A DNA stretch of 64,000 bases from Candidatus Eiseniibacteriota bacterium (GCA_016712505.1 JADJQY010000008.1:62001-126000); one strand, 5' to 3'. Numbered from the stretch's first letter, positions 8,961 through 18,536 are shown. Program-made: numbers and translations. The notes: generated by a model not told the origin, from the sequence alone.

Positions 8961-11147
8961 TCACTCGCCCCCGAGCCGGCGGAGAGCCTCCGTCACCGCC
9001 GGGTTGCGTCCGCCCCGGCCGATGTAGGTTTCGAAGGCCCGGCGGGCGCCGTCCGCATTTCCTCGCCGTTCCTCGATCCCGCCCAGAATCCGGTAGCCAT
9101 CGACGTAGGAGGGAACGAGCCTCAATCCGTCGACCACGTCGCGGTACGCGCCTTCACGATCGTCACTCAGCAGGCGCGCCAGCCCGAGGTTGATCAAGGC
9201 CGGGCCGCGCTCGTCCGGAGCGGTCATGATCCGGAGCGCCGCGGTGTACGCTCCAATCGCTTCTCGGGGTCGATTCCTCGAAAGGAGCACGAACCCCTCG
9301 GTGGAGAGAGCCCGACTACGCACCCGGTCGCTGCGGGGGAGGCGCCGGGCGGCGACGAGTTGCTCCTCGGCCGTTGTCAGGTCCCCGAGCTGAGCGGCGG
9401 CGGAGGCGAGGCTGATCCGCGGTGCGGCGCATTCCGGCTCCGTGCGGACCGCGTCGGACAAGAGCGTTGCCGCGACCTCCGGCCACCCGGCGATCAAGAA
9501 GAGCTGTCCGTGGTTCATCTCCGCCCAGGGAATCGCGCGGGGGCGGGGATCAAGGAGCGCCGGGATGGTGGGACCGGGCGCGGGAAGCGGTGTCGCGCCG
9601 CGCCAGGGTGGAGTCCCGACCGACTCGCGCCGGACTTCAGCGAGCGGCACGGCGATTGCGTCGCGCCGGAGGAAGACCGCCGCCGTGTCATCCGCATACA
9701 CCCAGGCCCAGCCTGGATCACGCGAGACCTCGGCGAGCAGGGCGGGAGCTTCCATGGTGGGGAGGACCAGCGTGCGGAAGCGGAACCGTTCCTGCGCTGC
9801 GCGCCAGGCGTCGCCCCCTCGGATGATCGACAGATACTGGGCGTAGTGCGCCTCGGTATGGACTTCAAGTCGTCCATCGATGAACTGTCTTTCGGCGGGT
9901 TGGTCGAAGAGGAGGAAGTCGCCAGCCGCCATGGTGGCGAAGTAGGGTCCCGGGAGTCGCTGGGCCCGGGCGAACCGTGCAGCCTCCACGGGGAAGGCGC
10001 AGGGGGCGAGCCCGAAGCCGAACCGCGCGTTGGTCTCCGCCGCGACGTTGATCTGGTTCGTGACCACCGCGAGATCGTAGCGCAGCACCAGCGCGACGGC
10101 GCAGAGCGGTGCCACTCGGCACAGCCAGCGCCAACCCCTGGAGGCCATGATTGCTCGATGCGCCCGCGCGGCATCGACCGACTCCCGCCACCAGAGTGCG
10201 AGGATGGGGGTAGCGATCAGCGGCAGGAGGGCAACGTTGCGCCTCGCACTCACCGCCAGGTAGATGAACGCCGCGAGCAGAAGGAGATGGCCGAGTTCCG
10301 GGCGGCGTCGGCGCGTGAGGAGAAGTACCCCGATCAGAGCCAGGTAAGCAGGGAAGAGCACCATCGAGAGGTGCAGCGCCTCTCCATGAAACGGGCTCAG
10401 GAACTCACCGATGGTCTGCGAGTAGACCGGCAGCGATCGGTTGATCCGGGAGAACAACACGAACGGATGGAGTGAGCCTTCGAGCAGGTAGGGGTTGGCC
10501 AGGGTGGCCAACCCAGAGAGCCCCAGGGTCAACCAGAGACGCCGATCCTGGGGTCGAGTCAGCGCGTAACCGCCGAGCGTGACCAGCCCCACGACGAACA
10601 CCCCTTCGATGTTCGCCCAGAAGGCAAACAGGGCGGGGAGCATCCAGATCGTGCGTCGCGAGCCCTTGGCATGGGCCGCGGCGAGCACCTGGGTGCCGAC
10701 CAGCAAGAGGAAGCTCCACGCCTCCGGTCTGGGATGCGAGCGCTCGGCGCAGAGCGCCACCGCCGCCACGGAGAGAAACCCGGCGACGGCCGGGGGGGCG
10801 GAGAGACGGGCCAGGCGATAGAGCCCCCCGAACGTCGCCGCCGCGACCAGCATCTGCAGGCAGATGATCCCGTTCGCCCCGCCCAGCCGATACACCTGGT
10901 AGCTGATGGCCTGGTAGAGCCAGTGCAGATCGATGTACGGCTGTCCGGCGGAGACGTAGGAAAAGGTGTCGGCCCGCGGAATGCCGCTGCCCTGGGCCAT
11001 TTCGCGCCCGGCGCGGAGGTGAAACCAGAGATCCGGATCGAGGAGTGCGTGGCAGGCGGTGAGCGCAGCCGCGACCACCACCAGGGTCAACCACCCCAGG
11101 TCTCCGGGCTCCATGGCTCGAGTCCCGACTCTGCGGGCAGGCATCAT
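8961..11147 (-). CDS. polytopic membrane protein with C-terminal TPR repeats
   Basis: 728 aa. The first about 370 residues hold roughly ten hydrophobic helices with an early acidic loop DPDLWFHLRAG, resembling GT-C glycosyltransferases and O-antigen/DUF2723-like membrane enzymes, which keep an Asp in the first periplasmic loop. A soluble region (370-530) follows, then several TPR-like helix pairs (about 540-728: LNHGQ, AISLASAAAQLGDLTTAE, PALINLGLARLLSDDREGAY). A role in transferring or modifying surface glycans is plausible but unproven. It is followed 10 bases later by the Omp85-like gene and preceded 19 bases upstream by OsmC. The start is either of two adjacent ATGs at 11147/11144. Confidence 0.7.
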   Translation of the reverse strand: MMPARRVGTRAMEPGDLGWLTLVVVAAALTACHALLDPDLWFHLRAGREMAQGSGIPRADTFSYVSAGQPYIDLHWLYQAISYQVYRLGGANGIICLQMLVAAATFGGLYRLARLSAPPAVAGFLSVAAVALCAERSHPRPEAWSFLLLVGTQVLAAAHAKGSRRTIWMLPALFAFWANIEGVFVVGLVTLGGYALTRPQDRRLWLTLGLSGLATLANPYLLEGSLHPFVLFSRINRSLPVYSQTIGEFLSPFHGEALHLSMVLFPAYLALIGVLLLTRRRRPELGHLLLLAAFIYLAVSARRNVALLPLIATPILALWWRESVDAARAHRAIMASRGWRWLCRVAPLCAVALVLRYDLAVVTNQINVAAETNARFGFGLAPCAFPVEAARFARAQRLPGPYFATMAAGDFLLFDQPAERQFIDGRLEVHTEAHYAQYLSIIRGGDAWRAAQERFRFRTLVLPTMEAPALLAEVSRDPGWAWVYADDTAAVFLRRDAIAVPLAEVRRESVGTPPWRGATPLPAPGPTIPALLDPRPRAIPWAEMNHGQLFLIAGWPEVAATLLSDAVRTEPECAAPRISLASAAAQLGDLTTAEEQLVAARRLPRSDRVRSRALSTEGFVLLSRNRPREAIGAYTAALRIMTAPDERGPALINLGLARLLSDDREGAYRDVVDGLRLVPSYVDGYRILGGIEERRGNADGARRAFETYIGRGGRNPAVTEALRRLGGE

Positions 11148-11166
11148 CGACTCCGACTCCGCCGCC

Positions 11167-11601
11167 TCATGACCCCGCGCGTGAGGGATGAATCTCGATG
11201 GCGTGAGAGAGTTCCACCGCTCCCCGGAGCATTCCGGCCACGGAGCAGTACTTCTCCTGGGACAGGGTGACCGCCTGCTCGAGGTCGCTCGGGACGAGGC
11301 CCGCCCCGTAGAAGTGATAGGTCAGTCGAATCGCGGTGAAGATGCGCGGGTGGGTATCCGCCCGATCCGCATCGATCGCGACCTCGATGTCGTCGAGCGT
11401 CACTCGCTTCTTCTTCAGGATGGAGAGCACGTCCATCGCGGTACATCCACCGAGCGCCAGCAGGACCATCTCCATCGGGCTGTTTGCCGCCGCGTGTCCA
11501 TCCCCGGCGACCGAGGTGTCCATCGGAAGCCAATGTCCCGACTCCGCCCTCCCCACCAGGCCCAACTTATCGATTCCAATCCGCTTCACCATCGCTTGCA
11601 T
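11167..11601 (-). CDS. OsmC/Ohr-family peroxide-related protein
   Basis: 144 aa, cytoplasmic. The two redox cysteines of the family are visible in LLALGGCTAMDV and EKYCSVAGML. They are thought to reduce hydroperoxides through a thiol cycle. Length and layout match the YhfA-like OsmC branch. The start at 11601 has GGAGGC upstream. Transcription would come from the 110-base gap behind the strong terminator of the GAPDH-like gene. It is the first gene of the minus-strand run that continues through the TPR membrane protein. Confidence 0.88.
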   Translation of the reverse strand: MQAMVKRIGIDKLGLVGRAESGHWLPMDTSVAGDGHAAANSPMEMVLLALGGCTAMDVLSILKKKRVTLDDIEVAIDADRADTHPRIFTAIRLTYHFYGAGLVPSDLEQAVTLSQEKYCSVAGMLRGAVELSHAIEIHPSRAGS

Positions 11602-11631
11602 GTTGGCTGCCTCCGCCGGGGAGTGGTTCAG

Positions 11632-11667
11632 AAAAAGACCGGGTCGGCGCTCCCGCCGGACCCGGTC
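11632..11667 (-). terminator. Rho-independent terminator of the GAPDH-like gene
   Basis: On the minus strand GACCGGGTC pairs with GACCCGGTC (11667-11659 with 11645-11637). The stem continues inward through CGCC/GGCG with one bulge to a 4-base loop, and is followed by five T at 11636-11632. It lies about 45 bases after the GAPDH-like stop and before OsmC. This is the clearest intrinsic terminator in the window. Confidence 0.85.
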
Positions 11668-11712
11668 GAAAGTGCTTCGGGCGTCTTACCCTCCGCGCCG
11701 TCCGGTCTGGGA

Positions 11713-12786
11713 TCAGATCTCCTGGAAAAGATACGGGCGTAGTGCGTCGAGCTTGCTCTCGTAATTCGTCGGGTCCATCCACCAGCACGCGACCGCGACC
11801 GAGGAGAGCAGCGGGTTTCCGTCCTGCGGGGTGAAGGCGAACCCGACGATCTCGTGGTCATGATGCACCGCGAGCGACGGCACTGAAACCACCGTCTGGC
11901 TGAGGATCCGCCCGTAGTGACCATGATCGCGTCCGAATGAGAAGATCTGATTGGCCGACTTCTTCTCGGTCAGGGCCACCCGTCGATTGGAGTGGAGGCG
12001 ATCGATCACCTGCTCGCGGGTGATCTTCTCCTTCAACTTGATGTTGAACCACAGGCAGTGCATGTACTGCGTATTCAACTTGATGGCCGAGGAATAGAGG
12101 TTCAGGTCCCACCCCATGGTCTGGAAGAGATGCCAGGCGTCACGGGCGTGGTGCGTGCCGAACTTCGGGTCGTCGTGCTTTCCGACCTTCGGCGCGGGGG
12201 AGAAGTCATCGTCCTGCGAGATATCGCTGGCGCGACGCATCATGACGAACTTCGCCTCGACCAGGTTGTCCGGATCGTTGTGCGGAAACGCCATCGTCTT
12301 GAGCAGCACGGCGATGTTGTGCGTGTTGCAACTCACCACCTGGACGAACTTGTCGTTCTTGTGGTCGAGGGAGCTGTCGTTCACTCCGCGGGCGTACATC
12401 TTCCCGAATCCGAACTCGCTCCCCTGGGCCACGAACCCCAGGGTGTTGTCGACATAGCGCTCGTAGTACTTCTGCTTGTTGGCATGCCCCACGCCCGAGG
12501 GGGTGCAGTCGACCACGATGGCCGCGCGGTTGATCGCCTCTTCCGCGTCCCAGGAGACCTTCAGTCCCTGCTCCTCGAACTTGGCTACCGCCTCCCCGTC
12601 CGTGCAGAGCAGTGCGCCGCGGTCGAGCAGATTCCGGACCTTGGCCCGCTCGGTCAGAAGCGGCGTCCGCTTGTGGAAAGACACCGTTTCGACGCCGAAT
12701 TCCTTCTTGTAGTCGGCCAGCAGGCCGATCAGCGGCTCGCCGATCGTCCCGGTCCCGACTACGTGCACGTGGCGACTATCTCTCAT
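11713..12786 (-). CDS. type II (archaeal-type) glyceraldehyde-3-phosphate dehydrogenase-like protein
   Basis: 357 aa. An N-terminal Rossmann start (VHVVGTGTIGEPLIGLL) is followed by AAIVVDCTPSGVGHANK, which matches the type II GAPDH signature DCTPxGxGxxN. Next comes VVSCNTHNIAVLL with the catalytic-type Cys of the SCNT motif, and KFGTHHARDAW corresponding to the family HHGPD region. In the usual enzyme SCNTT is followed by Gly-Leu and HH by Gly-Pro; both are changed here, so substrate use may differ. The start at 12786 (MRDSRHV) is chosen because CCGGAGGTC precedes it and the longer frame is not conserved-looking. It is a single-gene unit with its own promoter (12911-12938) and terminator (11632-11667). 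Confidence 0.75.
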   Translation of the reverse strand: MRDSRHVHVVGTGTIGEPLIGLLADYKKEFGVETVSFHKRTPLLTERAKVRNLLDRGALLCTDGEAVAKFEEQGLKVSWDAEEAINRAAIVVDCTPSGVGHANKQKYYERYVDNTLGFVAQGSEFGFGKMYARGVNDSSLDHKNDKFVQVVSCNTHNIAVLLKTMAFPHNDPDNLVEAKFVMMRRASDISQDDDFSPAPKVGKHDDPKFGTHHARDAWHLFQTMGWDLNLYSSAIKLNTQYMHCLWFNIKLKEKITREQVIDRLHSNRRVALTEKKSANQIFSFGRDHGHYGRILSQTVVSVPSLAVHHDHEIVGFAFTPQDGNPLLSSVAVACWWMDPTNYESKLDALRPYLFQEI

Positions 12787-12910
12787 GCTCTTGACCTCCG
12801 GACTGAGGTGGGACGGGAGCTGACTTCCGGACCTGGGGGGCGCGTGGAACTTCTGGTTTCCGTTTTCGCACACCCCCGCCGCGGTCCGAGCGCAACTCGG
12901 GAGCCCCGAC

Positions 12911-12938
12911 ATTAGAGGGGGCCAGCGCGGCCTGTCAA
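12911..12938 (-). promoter_or_regulatory. sigma-70-type promoter of the GAPDH-like gene
   Basis: On the minus strand TTGACA (12938-12933), a 16-base spacer and TCTAAT (12916-12911). The predicted start is near 12904, giving a leader of about 118 nt ahead of the ATG at 12786. This is one of the best -35/-10 pairs in the window. Confidence 0.75.
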
Positions 12939-12967
12939 TGCAGGGTGGCGTTGCCTCCAAGCGAGGG

Positions 12968-12996
12968 CAGACAGTCCGGCGCGCCGATGCTATAAC
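12968..12996 (+). promoter_or_regulatory. putative leaderless promoter of the DUF2723 gene
   Basis: CAGACA (12968-12973), a 17-base spacer and TATAAC (12991-12996), with only six bases between the -10 hexamer and the ATG at 13003. Transcription would start at or within two bases of the start codon. No ribosome-binding sequence is present, consistent with a leaderless message. Confidence 0.6.
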
Positions 12997-13002
12997 GATC
13001 CG

Positions 13003-14898
13003 ATGGAATCGGCCCGACCCAACTCCCAGCCCGTCGATCCTCGGCACTGGCGTCGCGTGACGCTCGACCTTGGGCTCAGTGTCGTCCCGCTCCTGGTGGT
13101 CCACCTGCTCACCGCGGGGCGCGACCTGGGCACGATCGACAGTGGCGAACTTGCCGCGACCTGCGCCCAGCTCGGTATCGCTCACCCCACCGGGTATGCC
13201 CTCTACACGCTTCTCGGGCGGATCTCGGTGGTGTTCCTCCCGGTTCCCGCGGTGCTAGCCGTCACGCTGCTCTCGGTCGCGTCGGTCGCGGCAGGCGCCT
13301 GGCTGATGGTCCAGCTGGTGCGGCGCCTGTTTCCGCTGGCCGGCATCAGCGACCCCCGCGCCGTGGACTGGGTGCCCCGCCTGGCCGGAGCCTGGTTTGG
13401 GCTCGACCGGGTAGTGTGGGAACAAGCCACGGGGAACGAGGTCTATGCTCCCCATCTGGTGCTGGTTCTGGCGTTGCTCCTGCTTGCCGTGAGGGCCCTG
13501 GATCGAGAAGACACCCTCCGGCGACGCGCGCTCCTCGCTTATCTGGCCGGGATCGCCCTGGCCCACCACCTCACGGTGGTTTTTCTCGCCCCCGCGCTCC
13601 TCTGGGCCTGGTTCCGGCCGTGGTTCGGGCGACTCGGAGCGGGTGCGCGCCGTCCAGGGCTGGCGACCATGCTCGCTCTTCCAACGTTGCTCCTTTGCGT
13701 CGGGTACAGCGCCGCTCTGTATCTGCCGATCCGGAGCTCACTCAACCCGCCGCTCGACTGGGGGGATCCGACCACCTGGTCGGCGTTCTGGCGCCACTCG
13801 CTGGCCGCGCAGTACCGCGTTTGGTTCTTTGAGTCGGCCGGTCAGTTCATCAGCAACCTGGCCGGATACTTCGCAAGTCTGGTGCATCGCCTCTCTCCCG
13901 TGGTGCTGTTGCTCGCCCCCTGGGGTGCCGCGGTCGTTGCGCGCAGAGCCGGCCGGGTCGCCGTCTTCCTCGGTCTCGTCTTCTTCGTCACGCTCACCTG
14001 GGCCGCGAGCTACGACATTCATGACCTCGCGCCCTACTTCCTTCCGGCCGACATCGTCTTGATCGCGCTCGGAGCGATCGGTGCCGCCGCCCTGGTCCGC
14101 ACGACGAGAGACTCGATCCCTGCTCGGCGCGTGGTCTATCCTCTCCTGCTCCTCTCGACCCTCCTTCAGGCGGGCTGGAACTTCCGCGCGGTCGACCGCA
14201 GCGGTGATCGCTTCGTTCGGGCTCACACCGAGGCGCTGCTGGCGTCGCTTCCCCCGGACGCGATCGTGCTCTCGCGCTTCTGGGACGCGTTCGTCTCGCC
14301 TTGGGTCTACTTGCGTCAAGTCGAGGGACTACGTCCAGACGTGACCGTGGTGGACAGCGAACTCATGCGGCGCACCTGGTACTTCCCCCAACTCGATCGA
14401 CTTGATCCGTCGCTCTTCAACCAATTGAGCGACCGTCGGCGTGCCTATCTGTCCGATCTCACGCTCTTCGAGACGGGAAGACCGTACGACCCCGCGTCGA
14501 TCGAAATGCGCTATCGCGCGTTGCTCGCGGGGCTCGTGCTCTCGCAGCAGCCCGCTCGGCCTGGGGCCTTCACGCTCGATGTGCTGCACGACTACCCGAT
14601 GGATGTGCAGGCCACCTTCTTCGCTCCCGCCTTGGCCGTCCCGGAGGGACTTTGCTTCGTGCTCCGGGTCCGCCCCGAGGATTCTCCTGAGCTGACCCCG
14701 CCAGATCCCGAAGGTCTCATCTCCGCCGGGTACCGCCCAGAAGATCGGATCCATGCCATGACGGTGGAGCAGTGGCGATTCATGCTGAGGAGCCGGACGA
14801 TCTTTCTCCGGAATCTCGGGCGAAACGAAGAAGCGGCCCGGTGGGAGGCCGCCTCGACTCGATTGCAGTCCCTGCTGGCCGCCGCGCCGTCGCGCTAG
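13003..14898 (+). CDS. DUF2723 family membrane protein
   Basis: 631 aa. The N-terminal DUF2723 hallmark DSGELAATCAQLGIAHPTGY is followed by ten to eleven hydrophobic helices up to about residue 390 and a C-terminal soluble portion. Eukaryotic relatives (TMEM260) are reported protein O-mannosyltransferases, and the bacterial members look like GT-C glycosyltransferases, so a role in glycosylating exported proteins or lipids is a reasonable inference. It starts with ATG directly behind a -10 hexamer without a Shine-Dalgarno site. It converges on the M1 peptidase gene with 21 bases between the stops. Confidence 0.82.
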   Translation: MESARPNSQPVDPRHWRRVTLDLGLSVVPLLVVHLLTAGRDLGTIDSGELAATCAQLGIAHPTGYALYTLLGRISVVFLPVPAVLAVTLLSVASVAAGAWLMVQLVRRLFPLAGISDPRAVDWVPRLAGAWFGLDRVVWEQATGNEVYAPHLVLVLALLLLAVRALDREDTLRRRALLAYLAGIALAHHLTVVFLAPALLWAWFRPWFGRLGAGARRPGLATMLALPTLLLCVGYSAALYLPIRSSLNPPLDWGDPTTWSAFWRHSLAAQYRVWFFESAGQFISNLAGYFASLVHRLSPVVLLLAPWGAAVVARRAGRVAVFLGLVFFVTLTWAASYDIHDLAPYFLPADIVLIALGAIGAAALVRTTRDSIPARRVVYPLLLLSTLLQAGWNFRAVDRSGDRFVRAHTEALLASLPPDAIVLSRFWDAFVSPWVYLRQVEGLRPDVTVVDSELMRRTWYFPQLDRLDPSLFNQLSDRRRAYLSDLTLFETGRPYDPASIEMRYRALLAGLVLSQQPARPGAFTLDVLHDYPMDVQATFFAPALAVPEGLCFVLRVRPEDSPELTPPDPEGLISAGYRPEDRIHAMTVEQWRFMLRSRTIFLRNLGRNEEAARWEAASTRLQSLLAAAPSR

Positions 14899-14919
14899 CG
14901 ACCGGGGAGGCGCGTAGGC

Positions 14920-17691
14920 TCAGCGCACCCGGATGATCTGGGCTCGGTCGGTCTGGCCACCAGCGATAAGCCGCGCGAAGTAGATTCCCGCCGCGCTCGT
15001 CTCGCCCCGACCATTTCGTCCGTCCCAAATCACTTCGTGCCAGCCGGGGTCGAGCGAGCCCTCGACCAGCGTTCGCACCCTTCGTCCCCGCACGTCGTAG
15101 ATGTGCAGCGCTACCGGCCCCGCCGCGGCCAACCCGAAGCGGATCTCCGTTGCTCCAGTCGAGGGGTTCGGCCAAAGCTCGCTCAGGCCGGTAGAAACGG
15201 AGGAGAGGCTCGTCTCCGGCGCATCGGTTGCGCTCAGGCCGAAGAAGTTCTGCAGCATGAACTCGACGTTGGTTTGAATCTGAGCGTGGTTCCAGCGGTA
15301 GGGGCGCCCGCTCAGAAAGATGAACCGGCCGCCGTTTGGATTGAAGGTCCCTCCGCCCGGTGGGGCCTTGTACACCCCGATTCCTCGATCCGGCGTGAAG
15401 CCGGACTCCGCCCGGTAGAGCAGCACCGAGGGGGAGGTGACCGCCAGGTCGAAGGTAGCATTGAAACTCTGTGTCCCGAGTCGAGCGATGTTGCTCAACC
15501 CGACGTAGGCCGAGACGCAGTCATTGAGCGTGACCGTGCTCAGGAAGTCCACTCCGAGATAGTCCCGGTACGGCTCGATCAGGAAATCCTCGCCGAAGCG
15601 GGTGAGAAGCAGGACGTTGCCGCCGGCCTGCAGGTACGAATAGATCGGCGTGCCGAACCATCCGTCGAGATCTCCGCTCAGGTTGTTCCCGATCCAGATC
15701 ACGTTCTTGTACTGGGCGAGCACCGCCGGAGTCACCTTGCCGTGTCCCAGCGGAGCGGGCAGCGTGGCCGGGTAACCGCCGGATGGAGTGGGGAAGTAGT
15801 CCCAGAAGTCGATCGCGTAGTCGCCCCAGAAGGCCTTGTCGGTGTACGCGCTCCGGATCTCGCTACCGTAGGTATCCCAGGAGACGCCGTTCACCAGCAG
15901 GAGGTCGCGCGCGAAAGTGGGAGTCGGGATCGGATCCATGACGATGCGCAGAACCCACTGCTTGGGATCGAGGGCTACCGCCGTCGGTTCCTCGGTGGTA
16001 TGGAGGACGAAATCCTGCGCCGCAAGGCTGTTCTGCACGACCTGGGTCTCGCTGCCGGATGCCGTGGTGATCTGGATGTCCAACGGCATGGTGAAGGTCT
16101 GCCCGGATTGGATCTGATCGATATGCAGCGCGATATCATAGCCGGGCCCGGCCGGCGTCGCGCTCCAGCTGTAGGAGTAGACCGGGGCGCCCTCCCCGTA
16201 GATCCACTGGGTGAAGAACGCATCGAGGTCGAGTCCCGACACCGATTCTGCCCCCGCCTGGAACTCCGCCGTATCGGCCGAGCGTCCGAAGTACTGGGTC
16301 CGATAGGTCTCGAGAATGTCAAAGAACGCCGCATCCCCGGTGACATGTCGGAGCATGTGCAGCACCCACGACGCCTTGGCGTAGGAGAGATTCGGGTCGA
16401 AGATCCGGTTGAAGTCGTCGGTCGGCGGAACGTAGATCGTCCCGGGTCCGAAGAACTGGTTGAGCAGCATGTCGGCGATGTAGGCGTCGTAACCGCCGTT
16501 CTGCTCCTCCCAGAGCGCCTCGCCGTAGGTGGCGAATCCCTCGTTGAGCCAGATGTGCTCAAAGGTCTTGCAGGTCACGGCGTCGCCGAACCACTGGTGC
16601 GCCAGCTCGTGGGCTGCGATCGACTCGCTATAGAACCCCATGCTGGAACAGGTCTGATGTTCCATTCCCCCACCCCAGAGGAACTCGGCGTGGCCGTACT
16701 TCTCGTCCGGGAACGGGTACTCGCCGAAGCGGGTCGCGAAGGCCGCGATCATGTCCTTCACCAGGAAGTCGATCGGCTGATTGTTCGCGACGTGGGACGG
16801 GATGCTCCAGAAGCGAAGCTCGGTCGAGTCGGTAGGCGAGCTTACGTACCAGTCGTTATATACCGTGTAGGGGTGACTCGCGAGCGAGACCAGATAGGTC
16901 GCGATGGGGTGGCCTTCGTGCCACCAGGTCTGGGCCACGGTCCCGTTGTCACTCTCGGAACGCAGGGATCCGTTCGATGCCGTGCGGTGTCCGGTCGGCG
17001 CGGTGATCCGGATGTCGACCGAGTCGGCTTTGTCGTCCGGGTAGTCCTTGCACGGCCACCAGGTGCGCGCCCCGAACGGTTCACTCAGCGTCCAGACGAG
17101 TGACTGACCCCCGAAACTATCCCAGGCGAAGGCGTCGCCGTTGGGGTTTCCGCTGTAGCTGATCGAGAGATCGACCGTCTCCGAAGTTGCGTAGGGGCGA
17201 TCGAGGTCGACGCGAAGCAGGTTCGTCGGCCGAGTGAAGGTGGTCGCGTTCCCCCCCACGGTGACCGCGCTGACCGTGAGGTTGCTCGCCAGATCGAGGT
17301 CGATCTGGCTGAGCGGTCCGCCGGTGACGGTCAGAACCGCACGGACCGTCCCGGTCAGCAACGACGTAGATGGGCTCAGGGTCAGGTCGAGATCGTAGTA
17401 CCGGGCGTCGTACAATCCCTGGTTCGGTGTGGGCAGGGTCAGAAGGGGAGAGTGTCCTTGCGCGGCACGCGCCTGATGGAACGCCAGATAGGGGGCGATG
17501 TCCCGCGGGTCCCGCCATTCGCCCGGGTAGCCGGCTTTCGACGGCGGGAAGAGGGTCGGCGCGTGCTTCCCCGGGGTCTCCCGTGACGGCTGAACCTGTC
17601 CGACCTCTTCGCCTCGTCCGGCCCAGGCCGACCCGTGCGTCAGGAGGAGTGCGGTAGCGATCATGGCAATTTTGTGCTGGTTGGCGGTCAT
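14920..17691 (-). CDS. secreted M1-family aminopeptidase with T9SS-like C-terminal sorting domain
   Basis: 923 aa from the chosen ATG. A signal peptide (MTANQHKIAMIATALLLTHG) is followed by the M1 N-terminal beta domain and the gluzincin site HELAHQWFGDAV with the downstream NEGFATYGE (HExxH-18-E, about residue 360). A middle region ends with a Gln/Glu-rich cap, and the last 80 residues read PNPSTGATEIRFGLA ... IYDVRGRRVRTLVEG ... GIYFARLIAGG, the FlgD-like domain used as a type IX secretion signal in FCB bacteria. It removes N-terminal residues from peptides at or outside the cell surface. The start at 17691 has GAGGGAA upstream. A canonical GGMEH-like (GAMEN) exopeptidase motif is present as WGGGMEHQT. 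Confidence 0.9.
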   Translation of the reverse strand: MTANQHKIAMIATALLLTHGSAWAGRGEEVGQVQPSRETPGKHAPTLFPPSKAGYPGEWRDPRDIAPYLAFHQARAAQGHSPLLTLPTPNQGLYDARYYDLDLTLSPSTSLLTGTVRAVLTVTGGPLSQIDLDLASNLTVSAVTVGGNATTFTRPTNLLRVDLDRPYATSETVDLSISYSGNPNGDAFAWDSFGGQSLVWTLSEPFGARTWWPCKDYPDDKADSVDIRITAPTGHRTASNGSLRSESDNGTVAQTWWHEGHPIATYLVSLASHPYTVYNDWYVSSPTDSTELRFWSIPSHVANNQPIDFLVKDMIAAFATRFGEYPFPDEKYGHAEFLWGGGMEHQTCSSMGFYSESIAAHELAHQWFGDAVTCKTFEHIWLNEGFATYGEALWEEQNGGYDAYIADMLLNQFFGPGTIYVPPTDDFNRIFDPNLSYAKASWVLHMLRHVTGDAAFFDILETYRTQYFGRSADTAEFQAGAESVSGLDLDAFFTQWIYGEGAPVYSYSWSATPAGPGYDIALHIDQIQSGQTFTMPLDIQITTASGSETQVVQNSLAAQDFVLHTTEEPTAVALDPKQWVLRIVMDPIPTPTFARDLLLVNGVSWDTYGSEIRSAYTDKAFWGDYAIDFWDYFPTPSGGYPATLPAPLGHGKVTPAVLAQYKNVIWIGNNLSGDLDGWFGTPIYSYLQAGGNVLLLTRFGEDFLIEPYRDYLGVDFLSTVTLNDCVSAYVGLSNIARLGTQSFNATFDLAVTSPSVLLYRAESGFTPDRGIGVYKAPPGGGTFNPNGGRFIFLSGRPYRWNHAQIQTNVEFMLQNFFGLSATDAPETSLSSVSTGLSELWPNPSTGATEIRFGLAAAGPVALHIYDVRGRRVRTLVEGSLDPGWHEVIWDGRNGRGETSAAGIYFARLIAGGQTDRAQIIRVR

Positions 17692-17855
17692 GATTCCCTC
17701 GGTTGGGGCTGGCTCGATCTCGATGCCGCGCGGCTCGGCGCGACAGGCTCCTGCGGATGGGGGACGCAATCCGGGGCGTCGGTCTCCCGGCCGACGCGCT
17801 GATTACGAGTGTATCAAAAGTCGCTCCGGCGCAGATCTAGCGAAAGGAATCCGGA

Positions 17856-18536
17856 ATGCCCAAAACGATCTACCTGATCGGCGCCTCCGGCGCCCTCGGC
17901 GGGGCGGTGGCCGCCCGGTTCGCCACCGCTGGCTGGGAACTCGGGCTTTCTGCCCGCTCTCCGGAGGGGGCCGAGGACCTCGAAGCGCGGTTTCCCGGAG
18001 CTCAGGTCCAGTCGTTCGACACTGGAGATCCGCTCGGGGCCGATCGGGCGTTCACGGGCTGGTCCGCTCGAATCGGACCGCCGGACGCCTGCTTCCACCT
18101 GGCCGGGGGATATCTCGGGGGGAAGGGGATCGCTGAGTGGACCGAGACAGAGTGGCGCGCTCAATGGGAAACGAACCTCCTTGGCCCCGCGCTTTGTCTC
18201 TCACGGGCGTTTTCCCTCATGCGCGACGCGGGCCGGCCCGGGCTGCTCATCGGGGTCGGCGCCGTGCCCGGGGTTACCCCCGCGACCGGGAAGGCGCCCT
18301 ACGCAGTGGCGAAGGCCGGTCTGCTCCATCTGGTGCGCGGCCTGGCGGAAGAGGGAAGGCCCCACGGCATCCGAGCGAATGCGATCGTTCCCGGCACGAT
18401 CGACACGCCGGCGAACCGAGCCGCCATGCCGAACGCCGACCGATCCTCCTGGGGCGACCCGTCGGAGATCGCCCGGCTGCTCCTGGTCCTGGCCGAGGGG
18501 GGGACCGCGGCTACCGGTTCGGTGCTCTTCGTCTGA
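17856..18536 (+). CDS. short-chain dehydrogenase/reductase (SDR) family oxidoreductase
   Basis: 226 aa, NAD(P)-dependent cytoplasmic oxidoreductase. It has the nucleotide-binding glycine motif IGASGALGG at the N-terminus, the catalytic Tyr-x3-Lys in YAVAKAGLL, and a C-terminal RANAIVPGTIDTP typical of classical SDRs. FHLAGG replaces the common NNAG structural motif. The substrate cannot be told. It stands alone, divergent from the M1 peptidase gene, with AAAGGAA before the ATG. Confidence 0.85.
   Translation: MPKTIYLIGASGALGGAVAARFATAGWELGLSARSPEGAEDLEARFPGAQVQSFDTGDPLGADRAFTGWSARIGPPDACFHLAGGYLGGKGIAEWTETEWRAQWETNLLGPALCLSRAFSLMRDAGRPGLLIGVGAVPGVTPATGKAPYAVAKAGLLHLVRGLAEEGRPHGIRANAIVPGTIDTPANRAAMPNADRSSWGDPSEIARLLLVLAEGGTAATGSVLFV

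Noticed and set aside
8832..10475. 547-aa open frame on the plus strand
   Set aside because: It is antisense to the TPR membrane protein, Arg/Gly/Pro-rich and without any recognisable motif; a GC-rich shadow.
15037..17103. 688-aa open frame on the plus strand
   Set aside because: Antisense to the M1 peptidase, whose catalytic motifs and sorting domain are all on the other strand.
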